The notes below the pieces were generated by a model. It made no database searches. It was not told the origin of the DNA and was given only the letters and a program-made list of their open reading frames with translations. Below are positions 42,513 through 54,208 of a stretch of DNA of 64,000 bases, in pieces. The stretch is from the NCBI GenBank assembly GCA_016874235.1, contig VGUJ01000003.1, positions 181,507 to 245,506 on the forward strand, written 5' to 3'. The position numbers and the translations under genes are program-made. The stretch is from Gammaproteobacteria bacterium. Its GTDB lineage: Bacteria > Pseudomonadota > Gammaproteobacteria > Steroidobacterales > Steroidobacteraceae. Each line of letters opens with the position of its first letter. Position 1 is the first letter of the stretch.

Positions 42513-44108
42513 TTAGGAGCTGCAAGAAAGCGCGGAGCAGCCTGCTCGGTGCCGCGCCCATTCGGGTCGTCGAGCGGCGTAAGACTCGCGGCCCGACTGG
42601 CGCTCGTAGGGATTGCGTAGCACGGTCAATAATTCTTCTAGCGGCTCGACATTACCCTCTGCCGCCGCGTCGATGGCCAGTTGCGCGAGATAATTTCGCG
42701 GCACGTAGCACGGGTTATGGGCGCTCATGCGATGCTGCCGCTCGCCGGTCTCGAGACCGCTCGACTCACCCCGCTGACGCCATCGTGTAAACCACGTCCG
42801 CCATCGCGCCCGGAGATCGTCAGAGAGGTCGGCACCTTCGTACAACGCCGGTCGGATCACTCGCTCGATGAGCCCCTCGTCGTCTTGGTCGAGATGATCG
42901 CCGAGCCCTCTGAAGACGAGAGGCATATCGGTCTCCACCGCGGACATCAAAGAAAAGAGCTCGTCGACCCATGTCGTATCGCCTTCACGATCGATACGGT
43001 CGAGACCGAGCTTGGCGGCGAGTAGGCCCTGCCACGTACTGCTGTAGGTGCTGCGATAGAGCTCGAGCCCCTGCTGGAGCGCCTCGCGATCGTCGATGAT
43101 CGGCAAGAGTGCTCCGGCGAGCCTTGCGAGATTCCAAAGGCCGATCTGGGGTTGATTGCCATAACAGTAGCGACGACCTGAAGCATCGGTCGTGTTCGGA
43201 GTCCATTGGGGGTCATAGCCCTCGAGCCAACCGTAGGGACCGTAATCGAGGGTGAGACCGAGGATCGACATATTGTCAGTGTTCATCACCCCGTGTACGA
43301 ACCCGACCCGCATCCAATGCGCAATCATGACGGCCGTGCGCCGGCAAATCTCGGCGAACCACGCCGCCGGCGCCGCGGGATCGGCTGTATCGAACTCGGG
43401 GTAATGCACTCGGATGACGTGATCCACGAGACGACGTAACACCGCCTGTTCGTCGGCGGCTGAGTGGATCTCGAAATTTCCAAAGCGAATGAAAGTGGGA
43501 GCCACTCGGCAAACGATGGCGCCCGGCTCAGGCTGCGGGTGACCGTCGTAAAACATATCGCGGACCACCGGCTCGCCCGTCGCGACCAGCGAGAGCGCTC
43601 GGGTCGTCGGCACACCGAGGTGATGCATGGCCTCGCTACACAGAAATTCACGCAACGACGAGCGAAGCACGGCACGACCGTCCGCAAATCGTGAATAAGG
43701 GGTGGGACCTGCGCCCTTCAACTGCAACTCGTGTCGGGACCCATCGACCGCGATGAGCTCGCCGAGCGTGATGGCTCGACCATCACCGAGCTGCCCCGCC
43801 CAATTGCCAAATTGATGTCCGCCGTAACGTGCTGCGTACGGGCGCATCCCGGGTGCGAGCGCATTACCCGCGAGAATATCGACGGCCGCACCGACCGCAG
43901 ACGGACGCGCCAGTCCTAAGCGCTCGGCGAGATCGTCCGACCAGGCGAGCAAACGCGGCGCGGCCACAGGCGTCGGCGCCACGAAGGTATACGCCGCCTC
44001 CGGCACCTGCCGCGGGACATTCTCTGTATGAGGATCGGCCGGTAACGCCTCGACGACCGTCGATTCGAAGTGGACGTCCCGAAGCGCGCGCTGCGCGAGA
44101 GTGCTCAT
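42513..44108 (-). CDS. selO: Protein adenylyltransferase SelO (YdiU/UPF0061)
   Basis: This 531-aa pseudokinase-fold enzyme transfers AMP to proteins, linked to redox homeostasis. Signatures: FGNWAGQLGDGRAITLGE, ELQLKGAGPTPYSRFADGRAVLRSSLREFLCSEAMHHLGVPTTRAL, VGFVHGVMNTDNMSILGLTLDYGPYGWLE and the C-terminal tail ending in SCSS, where eukaryotic SelO carries selenocysteine. Length is normal for the shorter bacterial form. The ATG has a TACAAT hexamer 6 nt upstream instead of a ribosome-binding site. It is divergent from the MOSC gene. Confidence 0.96.
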   Translation of the reverse strand: MSTLAQRALRDVHFESTVVEALPADPHTENVPRQVPEAAYTFVAPTPVAAPRLLAWSDDLAERLGLARPSAVGAAVDILAGNALAPGMRPYAARYGGHQFGNWAGQLGDGRAITLGELIAVDGSRHELQLKGAGPTPYSRFADGRAVLRSSLREFLCSEAMHHLGVPTTRALSLVATGEPVVRDMFYDGHPQPEPGAIVCRVAPTFIRFGNFEIHSAADEQAVLRRLVDHVIRVHYPEFDTADPAAPAAWFAEICRRTAVMIAHWMRVGFVHGVMNTDNMSILGLTLDYGPYGWLEGYDPQWTPNTTDASGRRYCYGNQPQIGLWNLARLAGALLPIIDDREALQQGLELYRSTYSSTWQGLLAAKLGLDRIDREGDTTWVDELFSLMSAVETDMPLVFRGLGDHLDQDDEGLIERVIRPALYEGADLSDDLRARWRTWFTRWRQRGESSGLETGERQHRMSAHNPCYVPRNYLAQLAIDAAAEGNVEPLEELLTVLRNPYERQSGRESYAARRPEWARHRAGCSALSCSS

Positions 44109-44114
44109 AGGCTG

Positions 44115-44120
44115 ATTGTA
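44115..44120 (-). promoter_or_regulatory. -10-like hexamer of selO (leaderless)
   Basis: TACAAT on the minus strand ends 6 nt before the selO ATG, without a ribosome-binding site. No -35 at standard distance. Confidence 0.4.
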
Positions 44121-44176
44121 GCCCGCGAGCTCGCAACCGCAGCCCCGTACCGCAGCGCGATGCCAGACCTCAGCGC

Positions 44177-44182
44177 TATCAT
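44177..44182 (+). promoter_or_regulatory. -10-like hexamer of the MOSC gene (leaderless)
   Basis: TATCAT ends 6 nt before GTG 44189, again with no ribosome-binding site. It lies in the 80-bp gap shared with divergent selO. Confidence 0.35.
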
Positions 44183-44188
44183 CCGGGC

Positions 44189-44971
44189 GTGAACGCCAGA
44201 AATCTTCTTATCCACTCGCTGCATATCTATCCGGTCAAATCGTGTCGCGCGATCGACCTCGATGAGGCGCGCCTCGGTCCGCGAGGCCTTCAGTACGATC
44301 GCGAATGGCTGTTCGTGACGCCGGAGGGGCGATTCCTCACTCAGCGGAGTCACCCCGTGCTCGCGCTGTTGGCGGCCGAGCCCGACGACCTCGGCGTGAC
44401 ACTCATTCATCCCAACGCGGGCCGACTGCGCCTCGACAGACCTGAGCCCATGACGACGTCGCCGGCAGACTGGCGCCTGGTCACGGTCTGGAAGCGTGAA
44501 ATCGAAGCGATCGATCTTGGGCGGGAGGCGGCCCGCTTCGCGAGTGCCGTGGTCGGCGAACCTGCACGGATCGTGGCGGCCGGATCGGATAACTTTCCCG
44601 ATGGCCATCCCCTGCTCGTCTGCACCCTCGCCTCGCTCGACGATTTGAACGGACGACTACCCTCCGCTCTGCCGATGAGTCGTTTCAGGCCCAACATCGT
44701 GCTCGAGGGTACCGAAGCCTGGGAAGAAGACCACATCAAAGATTTACTTATCGGCGCTGCACGCCTGAGATTCGTCAAAGCCTGTACGCGATGCGGCGTG
44801 ACCGGGATCGACCAAGAGACGGGTCGCAAGGCCTTGAGCCCCCTGCCCGTCTTGCAAGAGTTCAGATTCGACACCGCGCTGCGCGGCGTCACGTTCGGTC
44901 AAAACGCTCGGGTGGAGAGCGGAGCCGGTAGCCTGCTACGCGTCGGTGATGCGGTGCATCTCTTAGGCTGA
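44189..44971 (+). CDS. MOSC domain protein, YcbX-like
   Basis: A 260-aa protein with an N-terminal MOSC beta-barrel domain (IHSLHIYPVKSCRAIDLDEARLGPRGLQYDREWLFV) and a C-terminal MOSC domain containing the conserved cysteine segment FVKACTRCGVTGIDQETG (about 192-208). YcbX/mARC proteins use the molybdenum cofactor to reduce N-hydroxylated compounds. No ferredoxin domain is fused here, unlike E. coli YcbX, so a separate electron donor would be needed. The start is GTG 44189. The last 9 bp overlap the convergent desaturase gene. Confidence 0.92.
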   Translation: MNARNLLIHSLHIYPVKSCRAIDLDEARLGPRGLQYDREWLFVTPEGRFLTQRSHPVLALLAAEPDDLGVTLIHPNAGRLRLDRPEPMTTSPADWRLVTVWKREIEAIDLGREAARFASAVVGEPARIVAAGSDNFPDGHPLLVCTLASLDDLNGRLPSALPMSRFRPNIVLEGTEAWEEDHIKDLLIGAARLRFVKACTRCGVTGIDQETGRKALSPLPVLQEFRFDTALRGVTFGQNARVESGAGSLLRVGDAVHLLG

Positions 44972-46024
44972 GGGAGCGTTCAGGGGTACTCGCGACGTCA
45001 CCTGACCTCGAAAGTCGAGCCAGGTGTGATTGGTGTAATCGTAGAGCTTGCAACGACGAACGCAGTCGACATACGTCTTCCAGTTCATGCGATAGACCTG
45101 GAACTGATCGTTGAAGCGTTCAGTCAGCAGGCTCTGCGCCCTGCGTAACGAATACATCGGGATACGAGGATTCAGATGGTGCGCGTTGTGCTCCATGATG
45201 TTGTGGAGCAGGCGATCGATACCCAAAGGTAAGCGCACCTGAACGGTCGCGGTGAGATACGCGCGATATTGTTGCCACTCGTGGCGCTTCAGGAACCACG
45301 CGATCTTCGGGTGCGTGTGGTGTACGAACACGACGAAGCCCATCACGACGTTCCAGAGCGCGAACGGCACGATCACGCCGAGCGTAAGCAGCAACCCGAG
45401 GCTCTGCTCGGTTTTGATGGCCACGAAGACGACCAACGCCACCCAGGCGATCATGCTCACGGTGACGAGCGCGCTGTCCCAGTGGTACTTCGCGCGGCTC
45501 GCGCCGATTTGCTTACGCGTGGCGAAGTAGAGTTTTTTCCACCAGAGCTCAAGGAAGTAGTAAAGACCCCATCCAAGCCCACTGCGGTAAATGCGCTCGA
45601 GCGCACGGCGATAACGCGGCAGCGCATCGAACTCGTCTTTGGAAAACGGCGCCCACACTTGGTCGCGACCCTTGAGATTGTTGAAGCCGTGGTGGGCGAC
45701 GTTATGACCGACGTCCCACAAACTGAACGCCGTCATTGAAGGCAGGAAGGCGATGCGACCGACAACTTGATTGAGCCACTTGCTCTTGAAGAAGGAGCCG
45801 TGACAGGCGTCGTGGCCAATCAGAAACAGGCGAACGATGCCAGCCGTGATCATCAGGGAGCCCAGCACTTTCAACCAAACCGACGCGTCGATGAGCACGA
45901 GCGTGAGCCCCCCTGCGAACAGGGAGAGATCGATCAGAAGCGCGAGGAAAGGCTTGAGATAACCCGCGTTTTCGAACGCGATCAGTAGCGCCTTTCGACT
46001 CGTGTTCTCGGTTGCGGTCTGCAT
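44963..46024 (-). CDS. Fatty acid desaturase (membrane di-iron)
   Basis: A 353-aa membrane enzyme with the histidine boxes of the acyl-lipid/acyl-CoA desaturase family: HDACHGSF (about 70-77), HNVAHHGFNN (about 107-116) and HNAHHLNPRIPMY (about 276-288). Between them are four or so transmembrane helices, including LVTVSMIAWVALVVFVAI. It would introduce a double bond into a membrane acyl chain using O2; position and substrate are unknown. ATG 46024 has GAGGG 10 nt upstream and a perfect TATAAT -10 (46061-46066) about 36 bp upstream. It is divergent from putA. Confidence 0.9.
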   Translation of the reverse strand: MQTATENTSRKALLIAFENAGYLKPFLALLIDLSLFAGGLTLVLIDASVWLKVLGSLMITAGIVRLFLIGHDACHGSFFKSKWLNQVVGRIAFLPSMTAFSLWDVGHNVAHHGFNNLKGRDQVWAPFSKDEFDALPRYRRALERIYRSGLGWGLYYFLELWWKKLYFATRKQIGASRAKYHWDSALVTVSMIAWVALVVFVAIKTEQSLGLLLTLGVIVPFALWNVVMGFVVFVHHTHPKIAWFLKRHEWQQYRAYLTATVQVRLPLGIDRLLHNIMEHNAHHLNPRIPMYSLRRAQSLLTERFNDQFQVYRMNWKTYVDCVRRCKLYDYTNHTWLDFRGQVTSRVPLNAPSA

Positions 46025-46050
46025 GTCGGGTCAACCCTCAGAGGTGCGAT

Positions 46051-46080
46051 TTGGGAAAGGATTATACCCGGCCTCATAAT
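46051..46080 (+). promoter_or_regulatory. Predicted putA promoter
   Basis: TTGGGA (46051-46056), an 18-bp spacer and CATAAT (46075-46080) on the plus strand. The -10 ends 7 nt before ATG 46088, suggesting a leaderless message and arguing against ATG 46079, which would overlap the -10. Confidence 0.5.
46061..46066 (-). promoter_or_regulatory. -10 box of the desaturase gene
   Basis: A consensus TATAAT on the minus strand gives a leader of about 30 nt with GAGGG before ATG 46024. It lies inside the putA -35/-10 spacer, so the two promoters overlap face to face and RNA polymerase can likely occupy only one at a time. Confidence 0.5.
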
Positions 46081-46087
46081 GCGCCGT

Positions 46088-49000
46088 ATGACATTCGCTT
46101 CACCGCCCCTGCGCAACGAATCAACCGACGTCCAGCATCTGCTCGACTCGCTCAACGACGCGTGGCGGGAGGCTGCGATCGCCACGGGTCGTCTGCTCGT
46201 GTCGGGCGCAAGACGCCGCGCCGACGAGCGTCCGTATCTCGACGCCTTTTTGCAGGAGTTCGGTCTCTCCAACCAGGAGGGGATCGCGCTCATGTGTCTG
46301 GCCGAGGCGTTGCTGCGTATCCCCGACGATGACACCGCCGACCGACTGATCGCGGAGAAAATAACCCACGGCAACTGGGATTCGCATGCGGGTCGCTCAT
46401 CGTCGTTATTCGTCAATGCGTCGACGTGGGGCCTGATGCTGACGGGACGTCTGGTCGAACTACCCGGCGACATGACGAATGATGCGGGTCAATGGATGCG
46501 CGGACTCAGTCAGCGCATGACCGAGCCCGTCGTCCGTAATGCGCTGCGTCGCGCCATGCGCATCATCGGCGGTGAGTTCGTCGTAGGTCGAAGCATCGAG
46601 GAGGCGCTCGAACGTTGCGCCTCGGAGCCCGCCCTCGCGCTCTGCTCGTTCGACATGCTCGGTGAAGGCGCTCGCACCGATGCCGATGCCGAACGCTATA
46701 CCGAGGCGTACGCCTCGGCGATCGAAGCCATCGCCGCCACGCGTTCCTCCATCGACACCTCCACGCTGCATCGGTATCACGCCATCTCGATCAAGCTGTC
46801 GGCGCTCGATCCGCGTTACTCGCTGACACAACGCAAACGCACGCTCGATCGCTTGCTACCCCGCGCGCTCGAACTGACTCGCCTCGCCGCTGCACGAGGA
46901 CTCGGCCTCACCCTCGACGCCGAGGAGCAAGATCGCCTGGAGCTATCGCTCGAACTCGTGGGCGCCTTGGCACGCGATCCGATGACACGCGATTGGCCCG
47001 GGCTCGGGCTTGCCGTTCAGGCTTATGGACGCCGTGCGCCGCAGGTCGTCGATCACATCACGGCGCTCGCGAGCGAACTGCGTCGCCCGCTGGCCGTACG
47101 CCTCGTCAAAGGCGCGTACTGGGACAGCGAGATCAAGCGCGCCCAAGAACGCGGCCTAGCCGAGTACCCCGTCTACACGCGTAAATGCTCGACCGACGTC
47201 GCGTATCTCGCCTGTGCTCAAAAATTGATCGCCGCTGCGCCGCTCGTCTACTCACAGTTTGCGACGCATAACGCTCACACGATCGGCGCCATCCTTGCGA
47301 TGCGAAGGGCGACCTCGAACTCGCCCCCGCTCGAGTTCCAGCGCCTGCACGGCATGGGCGTCTTGCTCTACGGCGAGGCTCGTCGCCAGCTCGAGGATTT
47401 TCCACCCGTGCGTGTCTACGCGCCCGTGGGACCTCACGCCGAACTCCTCGCATATCTTGTACGCCGACTACTCGAAAACGGGGCCAACACCTCTTTCGTG
47501 AATCGCTTCATGGATGAGCGCGTCTCGGTCGACGATGTCGTCCTAGATCCCGTCGATGAGGTGCGCGCACGGCTCAATCATTCAACACTTTCCCATCCGG
47601 ACATTCCGCTGCCGCCGCAACTCTTCAGCGCGTCGCGGAAAAACTCTTTGGGACTCGACTTTGGGCTTGAGATTACGCTCAAAAGCTTACGCAAGATCTG
47701 TCAGTCTCACCCCGTGACCAACCTGCCCCCGTTCGAGCCGTCAAGCGCCGTGGCCCCCGCGTTTGAGGCCGCGACCTCAGCGCTGCAGGCGTGGCAACAG
47801 CGCAGTGTCGAAGATCGCGCGGCCTGCCTCGAGCGCGCCGCCGACCTGCTCGAAGCGCAGCGTGACACATTCCTGTCGCGACTCGTTCAAGAAGCGGGCA
47901 AGACTTTCGGCGATGCGCTCGCGGAAGTCAGAGAGGCGTCGGACTTTTGTCGGTACTACGCGGCCGAGGCGCGCCTGATGCAAGCGGCGCCGCAACGTCT
48001 TGTCGGTCCGACGGGCGAAACAAACGAATTGCATCTCGTCGGTCGCGGCGTATTTGCCTGCATCAGCCCGTGGAATTTCCCGCTCGCCATCTTCGCAGGC
48101 CAGGTCGTCGCAGCACTCGTGACCGGAAACACCGTCGTCGCCAAGCCAGCCGAAACCACACCCCGTGTCGCGCTCGCGTTCGCCGAATTACTGCATCAGG
48201 CTGGTGTCCCGAAAGAGGCTCTCCAAGTCCTGCCGATGATCGGGCGCGACTTTGGTGAATCGGCGCTCGATCACCCCGATCTCGCCGGCGTCGTGTTCAC
48301 CGGCTCCACCGCCACCGCGCGCTGGCTCAATCAAAAATTAGCCGCCCGACAAGGCTCCATTCTGCCGCTCATCGCCGAGACGGGTGGTATCAACGCGATG
48401 ATCGTCGACTCCAGCGCCCTCCCCGAGCAGGTCGTCGACGACGCCATGACGTCGGCGTTCGGCAGCGCGGGGCAGCGCTGCTCAGCACTGCGGTTGCTCT
48501 GCGTACAGGAAGACATCGCCGATCGCATCATCGAGATGCTGAAGGGCGCGATGGATACCCTAGTCGTGGGCGATCCCCGGGATCTCGCCGTCGATGTCGG
48601 TCCAGTCATCAGTCTCGAGGCCGCGCGCCAGTTGCGAAGTCATATCGAAGAGGCCTCGAGTAAAGGTCGACTCCTGAAGGTGGGTCGTCTACCGAGTGCA
48701 CCGCCCGTCGGTTACCTCACGGCCATCGATCCGGGGCGGTACGTGGCGCCCCATCTGATCGAGCTCGACTCAGTACGCGACCTCACCCGGGAGGCTTTTG
48801 GCCCGATCCTTCACGTCGTGCGGTTCGCGTCCGGCGATCTGGAGACGCTTCTCGCCGATCTACGGGCGAACGGTTATGGGCTGACGCTTGGAATCCAGAG
48901 TCGACTCGAAGGGACTCGACACCGCGTGTACGCCCTCTCGAACGCTGGCAACGTTTATGTCAACCGCAACATGATCGGTGCCGTTGTGGGCGTACAGCCG

Positions 49001-49138
49001 TTCGGAGGTTCGGGACTCTCGGGGACCGGTCCGAAGGCCGGTGGACCGCATTATCTGTCACGCTTCGTCACCGAGCGAACGCTGACGATCAACAACACCG
49101 CAACGGGTGGCAACACGACACTGTTAAGCCTTAACTAG
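46088..49138 (+). CDS. putA: Bifunctional proline dehydrogenase / glutamate-gamma-semialdehyde dehydrogenase
   Basis: This 1016-aa PutA oxidises proline to glutamate in two steps. The FAD-dependent PRODH barrel (about 150-470) has ALCSFDMLGEGARTDADAERY, KLSALDPRYSLTQRKRTLDRL, VRLVKGAYWDSEIKRAQERG and YSQFATHNAHTI. The NAD-dependent P5C dehydrogenase (about 540-1000) has ACISPWNFPLAIFAGQ, IAETGGINAMIVDSS with the catalytic Glu, and GSAGQRCSALRLL with the catalytic Cys. The N-terminus has no ribbon-helix-helix DNA-binding domain, so this is a short PutA without the autorepressor function. ATG 46088 is preferred to 46079 on promoter spacing. It converges with the PDH E1 gene, 38 bp apart. Confidence 0.96.
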   Translation: MTFASPPLRNESTDVQHLLDSLNDAWREAAIATGRLLVSGARRRADERPYLDAFLQEFGLSNQEGIALMCLAEALLRIPDDDTADRLIAEKITHGNWDSHAGRSSSLFVNASTWGLMLTGRLVELPGDMTNDAGQWMRGLSQRMTEPVVRNALRRAMRIIGGEFVVGRSIEEALERCASEPALALCSFDMLGEGARTDADAERYTEAYASAIEAIAATRSSIDTSTLHRYHAISIKLSALDPRYSLTQRKRTLDRLLPRALELTRLAAARGLGLTLDAEEQDRLELSLELVGALARDPMTRDWPGLGLAVQAYGRRAPQVVDHITALASELRRPLAVRLVKGAYWDSEIKRAQERGLAEYPVYTRKCSTDVAYLACAQKLIAAAPLVYSQFATHNAHTIGAILAMRRATSNSPPLEFQRLHGMGVLLYGEARRQLEDFPPVRVYAPVGPHAELLAYLVRRLLENGANTSFVNRFMDERVSVDDVVLDPVDEVRARLNHSTLSHPDIPLPPQLFSASRKNSLGLDFGLEITLKSLRKICQSHPVTNLPPFEPSSAVAPAFEAATSALQAWQQRSVEDRAACLERAADLLEAQRDTFLSRLVQEAGKTFGDALAEVREASDFCRYYAAEARLMQAAPQRLVGPTGETNELHLVGRGVFACISPWNFPLAIFAGQVVAALVTGNTVVAKPAETTPRVALAFAELLHQAGVPKEALQVLPMIGRDFGESALDHPDLAGVVFTGSTATARWLNQKLAARQGSILPLIAETGGINAMIVDSSALPEQVVDDAMTSAFGSAGQRCSALRLLCVQEDIADRIIEMLKGAMDTLVVGDPRDLAVDVGPVISLEAARQLRSHIEEASSKGRLLKVGRLPSAPPVGYLTAIDPGRYVAPHLIELDSVRDLTREAFGPILHVVRFASGDLETLLADLRANGYGLTLGIQSRLEGTRHRVYALSNAGNVYVNRNMIGAVVGVQPFGGSGLSGTGPKAGGPHYLSRFVTERTLTINNTATGGNTTLLSLN

Positions 49139-49176
49139 GCGTGATTTGACGACCGGACTCGATTCATCGATGGGGT

Positions 49177-51827
49177 TCAGCGCGTCCAGGGCGGCGCAGA
49201 GGTCGAAACACCCAAACGTCGAGCAGCTTCAGCGAGTCTTTCGCAAGGTAGTCGTCCGCAGTCGACGAGGCCTTGCACGGCGGCCAACGCAATGCTTGCA
49301 TGATCGACTTCAAAGAATTGTCGTAAGGCCGCACGCGTGTCACTTCGTCCGAAACCATCAGTACCGAGTACGATGAAACGCCGGCCCGGCAGATAGCTTG
49401 CCAGCATCTGCGGTACGGCTCGGACGTAATCCGACGCGGCAACGATAGGCGCCTCACCGGCGAGACAACGTTCGAGGTGCGACCATCGCGGAGCTGCCTC
49501 AGGCGCGAGCCGACGCGCGCGCTCAAGATCGGCGGCCTCGCGCGCTAACTCGCTGTAACTCGTCACGCTCCAGATCTCGCTCGAGATCGCCATCTCGCGC
49601 TCGAGCCATTCGCTTGCTGAGATTACCTCGCGCAGGATCGCACCCGATCCGAGAAGCCGGACCGACGGATCGGACCCTTTCGTGGCGTAGCGATACAGCC
49701 CACGGATCACGCCCTCACGCGCCTCAGCAGACAACGATGGCTGGGCGTAGTTCTCGTTCATCACAGTCAGGTAATAGAACTCGTCGCGACCTTCCTCCAG
49801 CATGCGGCGTGCGCCATGATCAAAAATGACGGCGAGTTCCCCCGCGAATGCCGGGTCGTAGGCACGGCAATTGGGAATGGTCGCGGCCACGAGGTGACTG
49901 GACCCATCCTGATGTTGCAGACCCTCGCCGCCGAGCGTCGTGCGACCCGCCGTCGCGCCGAGCAAGAATCCGCGTGCACGCTGATCAGCGGCTGCCCAGA
50001 TGAGATCGCCGACACGTTGGAATCCGAAAATCGAGTAATAGATGTACAGGGGCAGCAAGGTGACGCCATGCACACTGTACGACGTGGCAGCGGCCACCCA
50101 CGATGACAGCGCGCCTGCTTCGGTGATGCCTTCCTCGAGTAACTGCCCATCACGACTCTCGCGATAAGACAAAAGCGAACCGGCATCTTCGGGCTCATAA
50201 AGCTGCCCGAGTGGAGAGTAGATACCGATCTGGCGGAAGAGACTCGCCATGCCGAAGGTCCGAGCCTCATCGGCGACAATCGGTACGATACGTGGACCCA
50301 AAGATTTATCGCGCAGCAGATTACTCACCATGCGCACGACGGCCATCGTCGTGGACATTTCTTTGCCCTCGGCCTCAGTTGCAAAGGCTGCGTAATGATT
50401 GATCGCAGGAATCTTGAGGCGCTCGCCTTCCCGACGACGACGGGGCGTCGGACCCCCGAGCGCTGCGCGCCGACCGCGTACGTAACGCATTTCGGGACTG
50501 TCTTCGGTAGGCTTGTAGAAACGAAGTTCCGACACTTCGGTATCGCTCAAAGGCAAATTGAAGCGGTTGCGAAACTCGAGCAAAGCGTCGATATCGAGCT
50601 TTTTTTCTTGATGCGCAGTCATGCGCGACTCGCCCGCACGTCCCATGCCGTAACCCTTTTTGGTCTTGGCCAAGATCACCGTGGGCTGCCCCCGATGACT
50701 CGCTGCCGCGGCGAACGCCGCATAGAGCTTGCGAAAATCATGGCCGCCGCGTTTTAGGCCGTCGATCTCTGCAAGCGACATGTGCGCGACGAGCGCACGC
50801 AACTCCGGATCGAGCGCAAAGAAATGTTCTTGGTTGTAGGCGCCGTCGTTTGCGCCGAGCGTCTGATACTGCCCGTCCACCGTCTTCGAAAAGGCGCGTA
50901 GCAAAGCATGGTGATGGTCGCGCGCGAAAAGCGGATCCCAATCCGAGCCCCACAACACCTTGATGACGTTCCAACCTGCACCGGTGAAGAGCGCCTCGAG
51001 CTCCTGGATGATCTGACCATTGCCGCGCACCGGTCCATCGAGGCGCTGCAAATTGCAGTTGATGATGAATGTCAGGTTGTCGAGCTTCTCGCGTGCCGCC
51101 AGCGTGAGCGCACCGATGGACTCGGGCTCATCCATCTCGCCATCGCCGAAAATTCCCCAGACGCGACGGTCCTCATTCTCGGCGAATCCTCGGTGCGAGA
51201 GATATCTCAGAAACCGCGCTTGATAAATCGCATTGATCGGACCGATACCCATCGATCCCGTCGGGAATTGCCAGAAGTCCGGCATGAGCCACGGATGCGG
51301 ATACGAGCTGAGCCCACCTCCGCCGACCTCTTGTCGATACTTCGAGAGCGCCTGCTCATCGAGTCGACCCTCTAAATAAGCCCGCGCATACACGCCGGGC
51401 GCCGAGTGCGGTTGGAGGAAAACGAGGTCGCCTCCGCCCGGTGCATCGGGTCCTTTGAAAAAATGATTGAAGCCCGTCTCGAAGATTTCAGCGGCGGAGG
51501 CGTAGGTGGCCACGTGACCCCCGAGCTCGCCGTACGCTTTGTTGGCCTGCACCACCATCGCGAGCGCATTCCACCGCATGATGGCGGTGAGTCGCTCTTC
51601 CATCGCAACATCGCCCGGATGGACTGCCTGCTCATCGAGAGGAAGGGTGTTCTGGTACGCCGAGTACGGCATGACGTGGGCGACGACGCCCAGCTGCTGA
51701 GCCTGCTGCTCGAGTTGAGTCAGCAGGAACAGACCACGATCGCGCCCTCCCGTGCCGACTGCCGCACGCAGCGCCTCCAGCCACTCCGCAGTTTCCTCTG
51801 GGTCGATATCCCGGGTCGGATCCATGC

Positions 51828-51831
<4 letters not shown>
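49177..51831 (-). CDS. aceE: Pyruvate dehydrogenase E1 component, homodimeric type
   Basis: An 884-aa thiamine-diphosphate enzyme of the AceE family that decarboxylates a 2-oxo acid, usually pyruvate. The N-terminal half has MPDFWQFPTGSMGIGPINAIYQARFLRYL, the ThDP motif GDGEMDEPES through FIINCNLQRLDG, and VLAKTKKGYGMG. The C-terminal half has FRQIGIYSPLGQLYEPED, GGEGLQHQDGSSH, EFYYLTVMNENY and VLGTDGFGRSDTR. The E. coli homologue is 887 aa. No E2 (aceF) or E3 gene is near; instead it follows an acyl-CoA ligase with a 4-nt overlap. MdeB-type homologues act on 2-oxobutyrate, so the substrate should stay open. Confidence 0.92.
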
Positions 51832-53437
<1,606 letters not shown>

Positions 53438-53450
<13 letters not shown>

Positions 53451-54208
53451 AAATCCCCCTTGGTCACGACGAAGAGCGAATCGGGCATCTGGCGATCGAG
53501 TTCGAAGTCCGTCCAGATGATTTCGTTTTGTTTGACGCCATCGTAATAGAGTCGCACGAGTCCAGGCTGAACCCACGATACACCGGGCTTTCTGAAAAAG
53601 TTAGAGTAAAGCCGCTCATGCCAGCCGCGCGAGGTGTCGAAGCCGAGACGAAGGATCGCGTAGTCATCCTGAGCGATCGAAAACAGTGTCACCTGATTCG
53701 AGGGATCGCTGATTCTTACGACATAGACCGGCCTACCCTCGACAGAATCGTCGGGCAGTCGCTCTTGCCGAAAGCCGGGCTCGATAGCGAAGCGAATCAC
53801 ACCAAAACCAAAATTTTCGGACCACTGCTTATCGGCTTCGGACGGAGGCTGAGGACCTTCGAGCGTGTACGAGCGCTGACCATCAAAGGTGATGAGGCGA
53901 ACACAACGCCCCCGATGCCAGCTCTCGATGCGCACTTTGCCATCGGCCGCATGGGCCATACCTTTCTGATTGGGGTAGACGCGCCACATGTCGTACCGCT
54001 CGTGACGTTCGACTCCATTTGGCGTGTAGAACACCGCATGACCTCTCATCAATAGCGTCCGCGGGTGAATCCAGGTCTCACCGCCCGCGGCCGTCTGCGC
54101 GCGAGCAACAATCTCGCGCGCTGAGAGAGGTTCACTTGTCGCCGCCGCGACTGCTGGAGCGCTCCACCACAGCATCGCCGTCATCCAGATCGCACACACA
54201 CGACTCAT
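53438..54208 (-). CDS. Exported hypothetical protein, LolA/lipoprotein-sorting-like
   Basis: A 256-aa exported protein. The signal peptide (MSRVCAIWMTAMLWWSAPAVAAA) precedes SAREIVARAQTAAGGETWIHPRTLLMRGHAVFYTPNG, and the remainder is mostly beta-strand with charged turns (FDGQRSYTLEGPQPPSEADKQWSENFGFGVIRFAIEPGF). The pattern recalls outer-membrane lipoprotein-sorting (LolA/LolB-like) folds, but I see no decisive motif, so the call is tentative. It overlaps rfaH by 4 nt and the ligase gene by 13 nt, so it is translated from the same message. Confidence 0.75.

Noticed and set aside
42500..42530. Selenocysteine (TGA) at the SelO C-terminus
   Set aside because: The tail reads SCSS with a TGC cysteine codon and a TAA stop; no recoding is needed.
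46079..46087. putA starting at ATG 46079
   Set aside because: This ATG overlaps the CATAAT -10 element; ATG 46088 lies 7 nt after it and keeps the family N-terminus.
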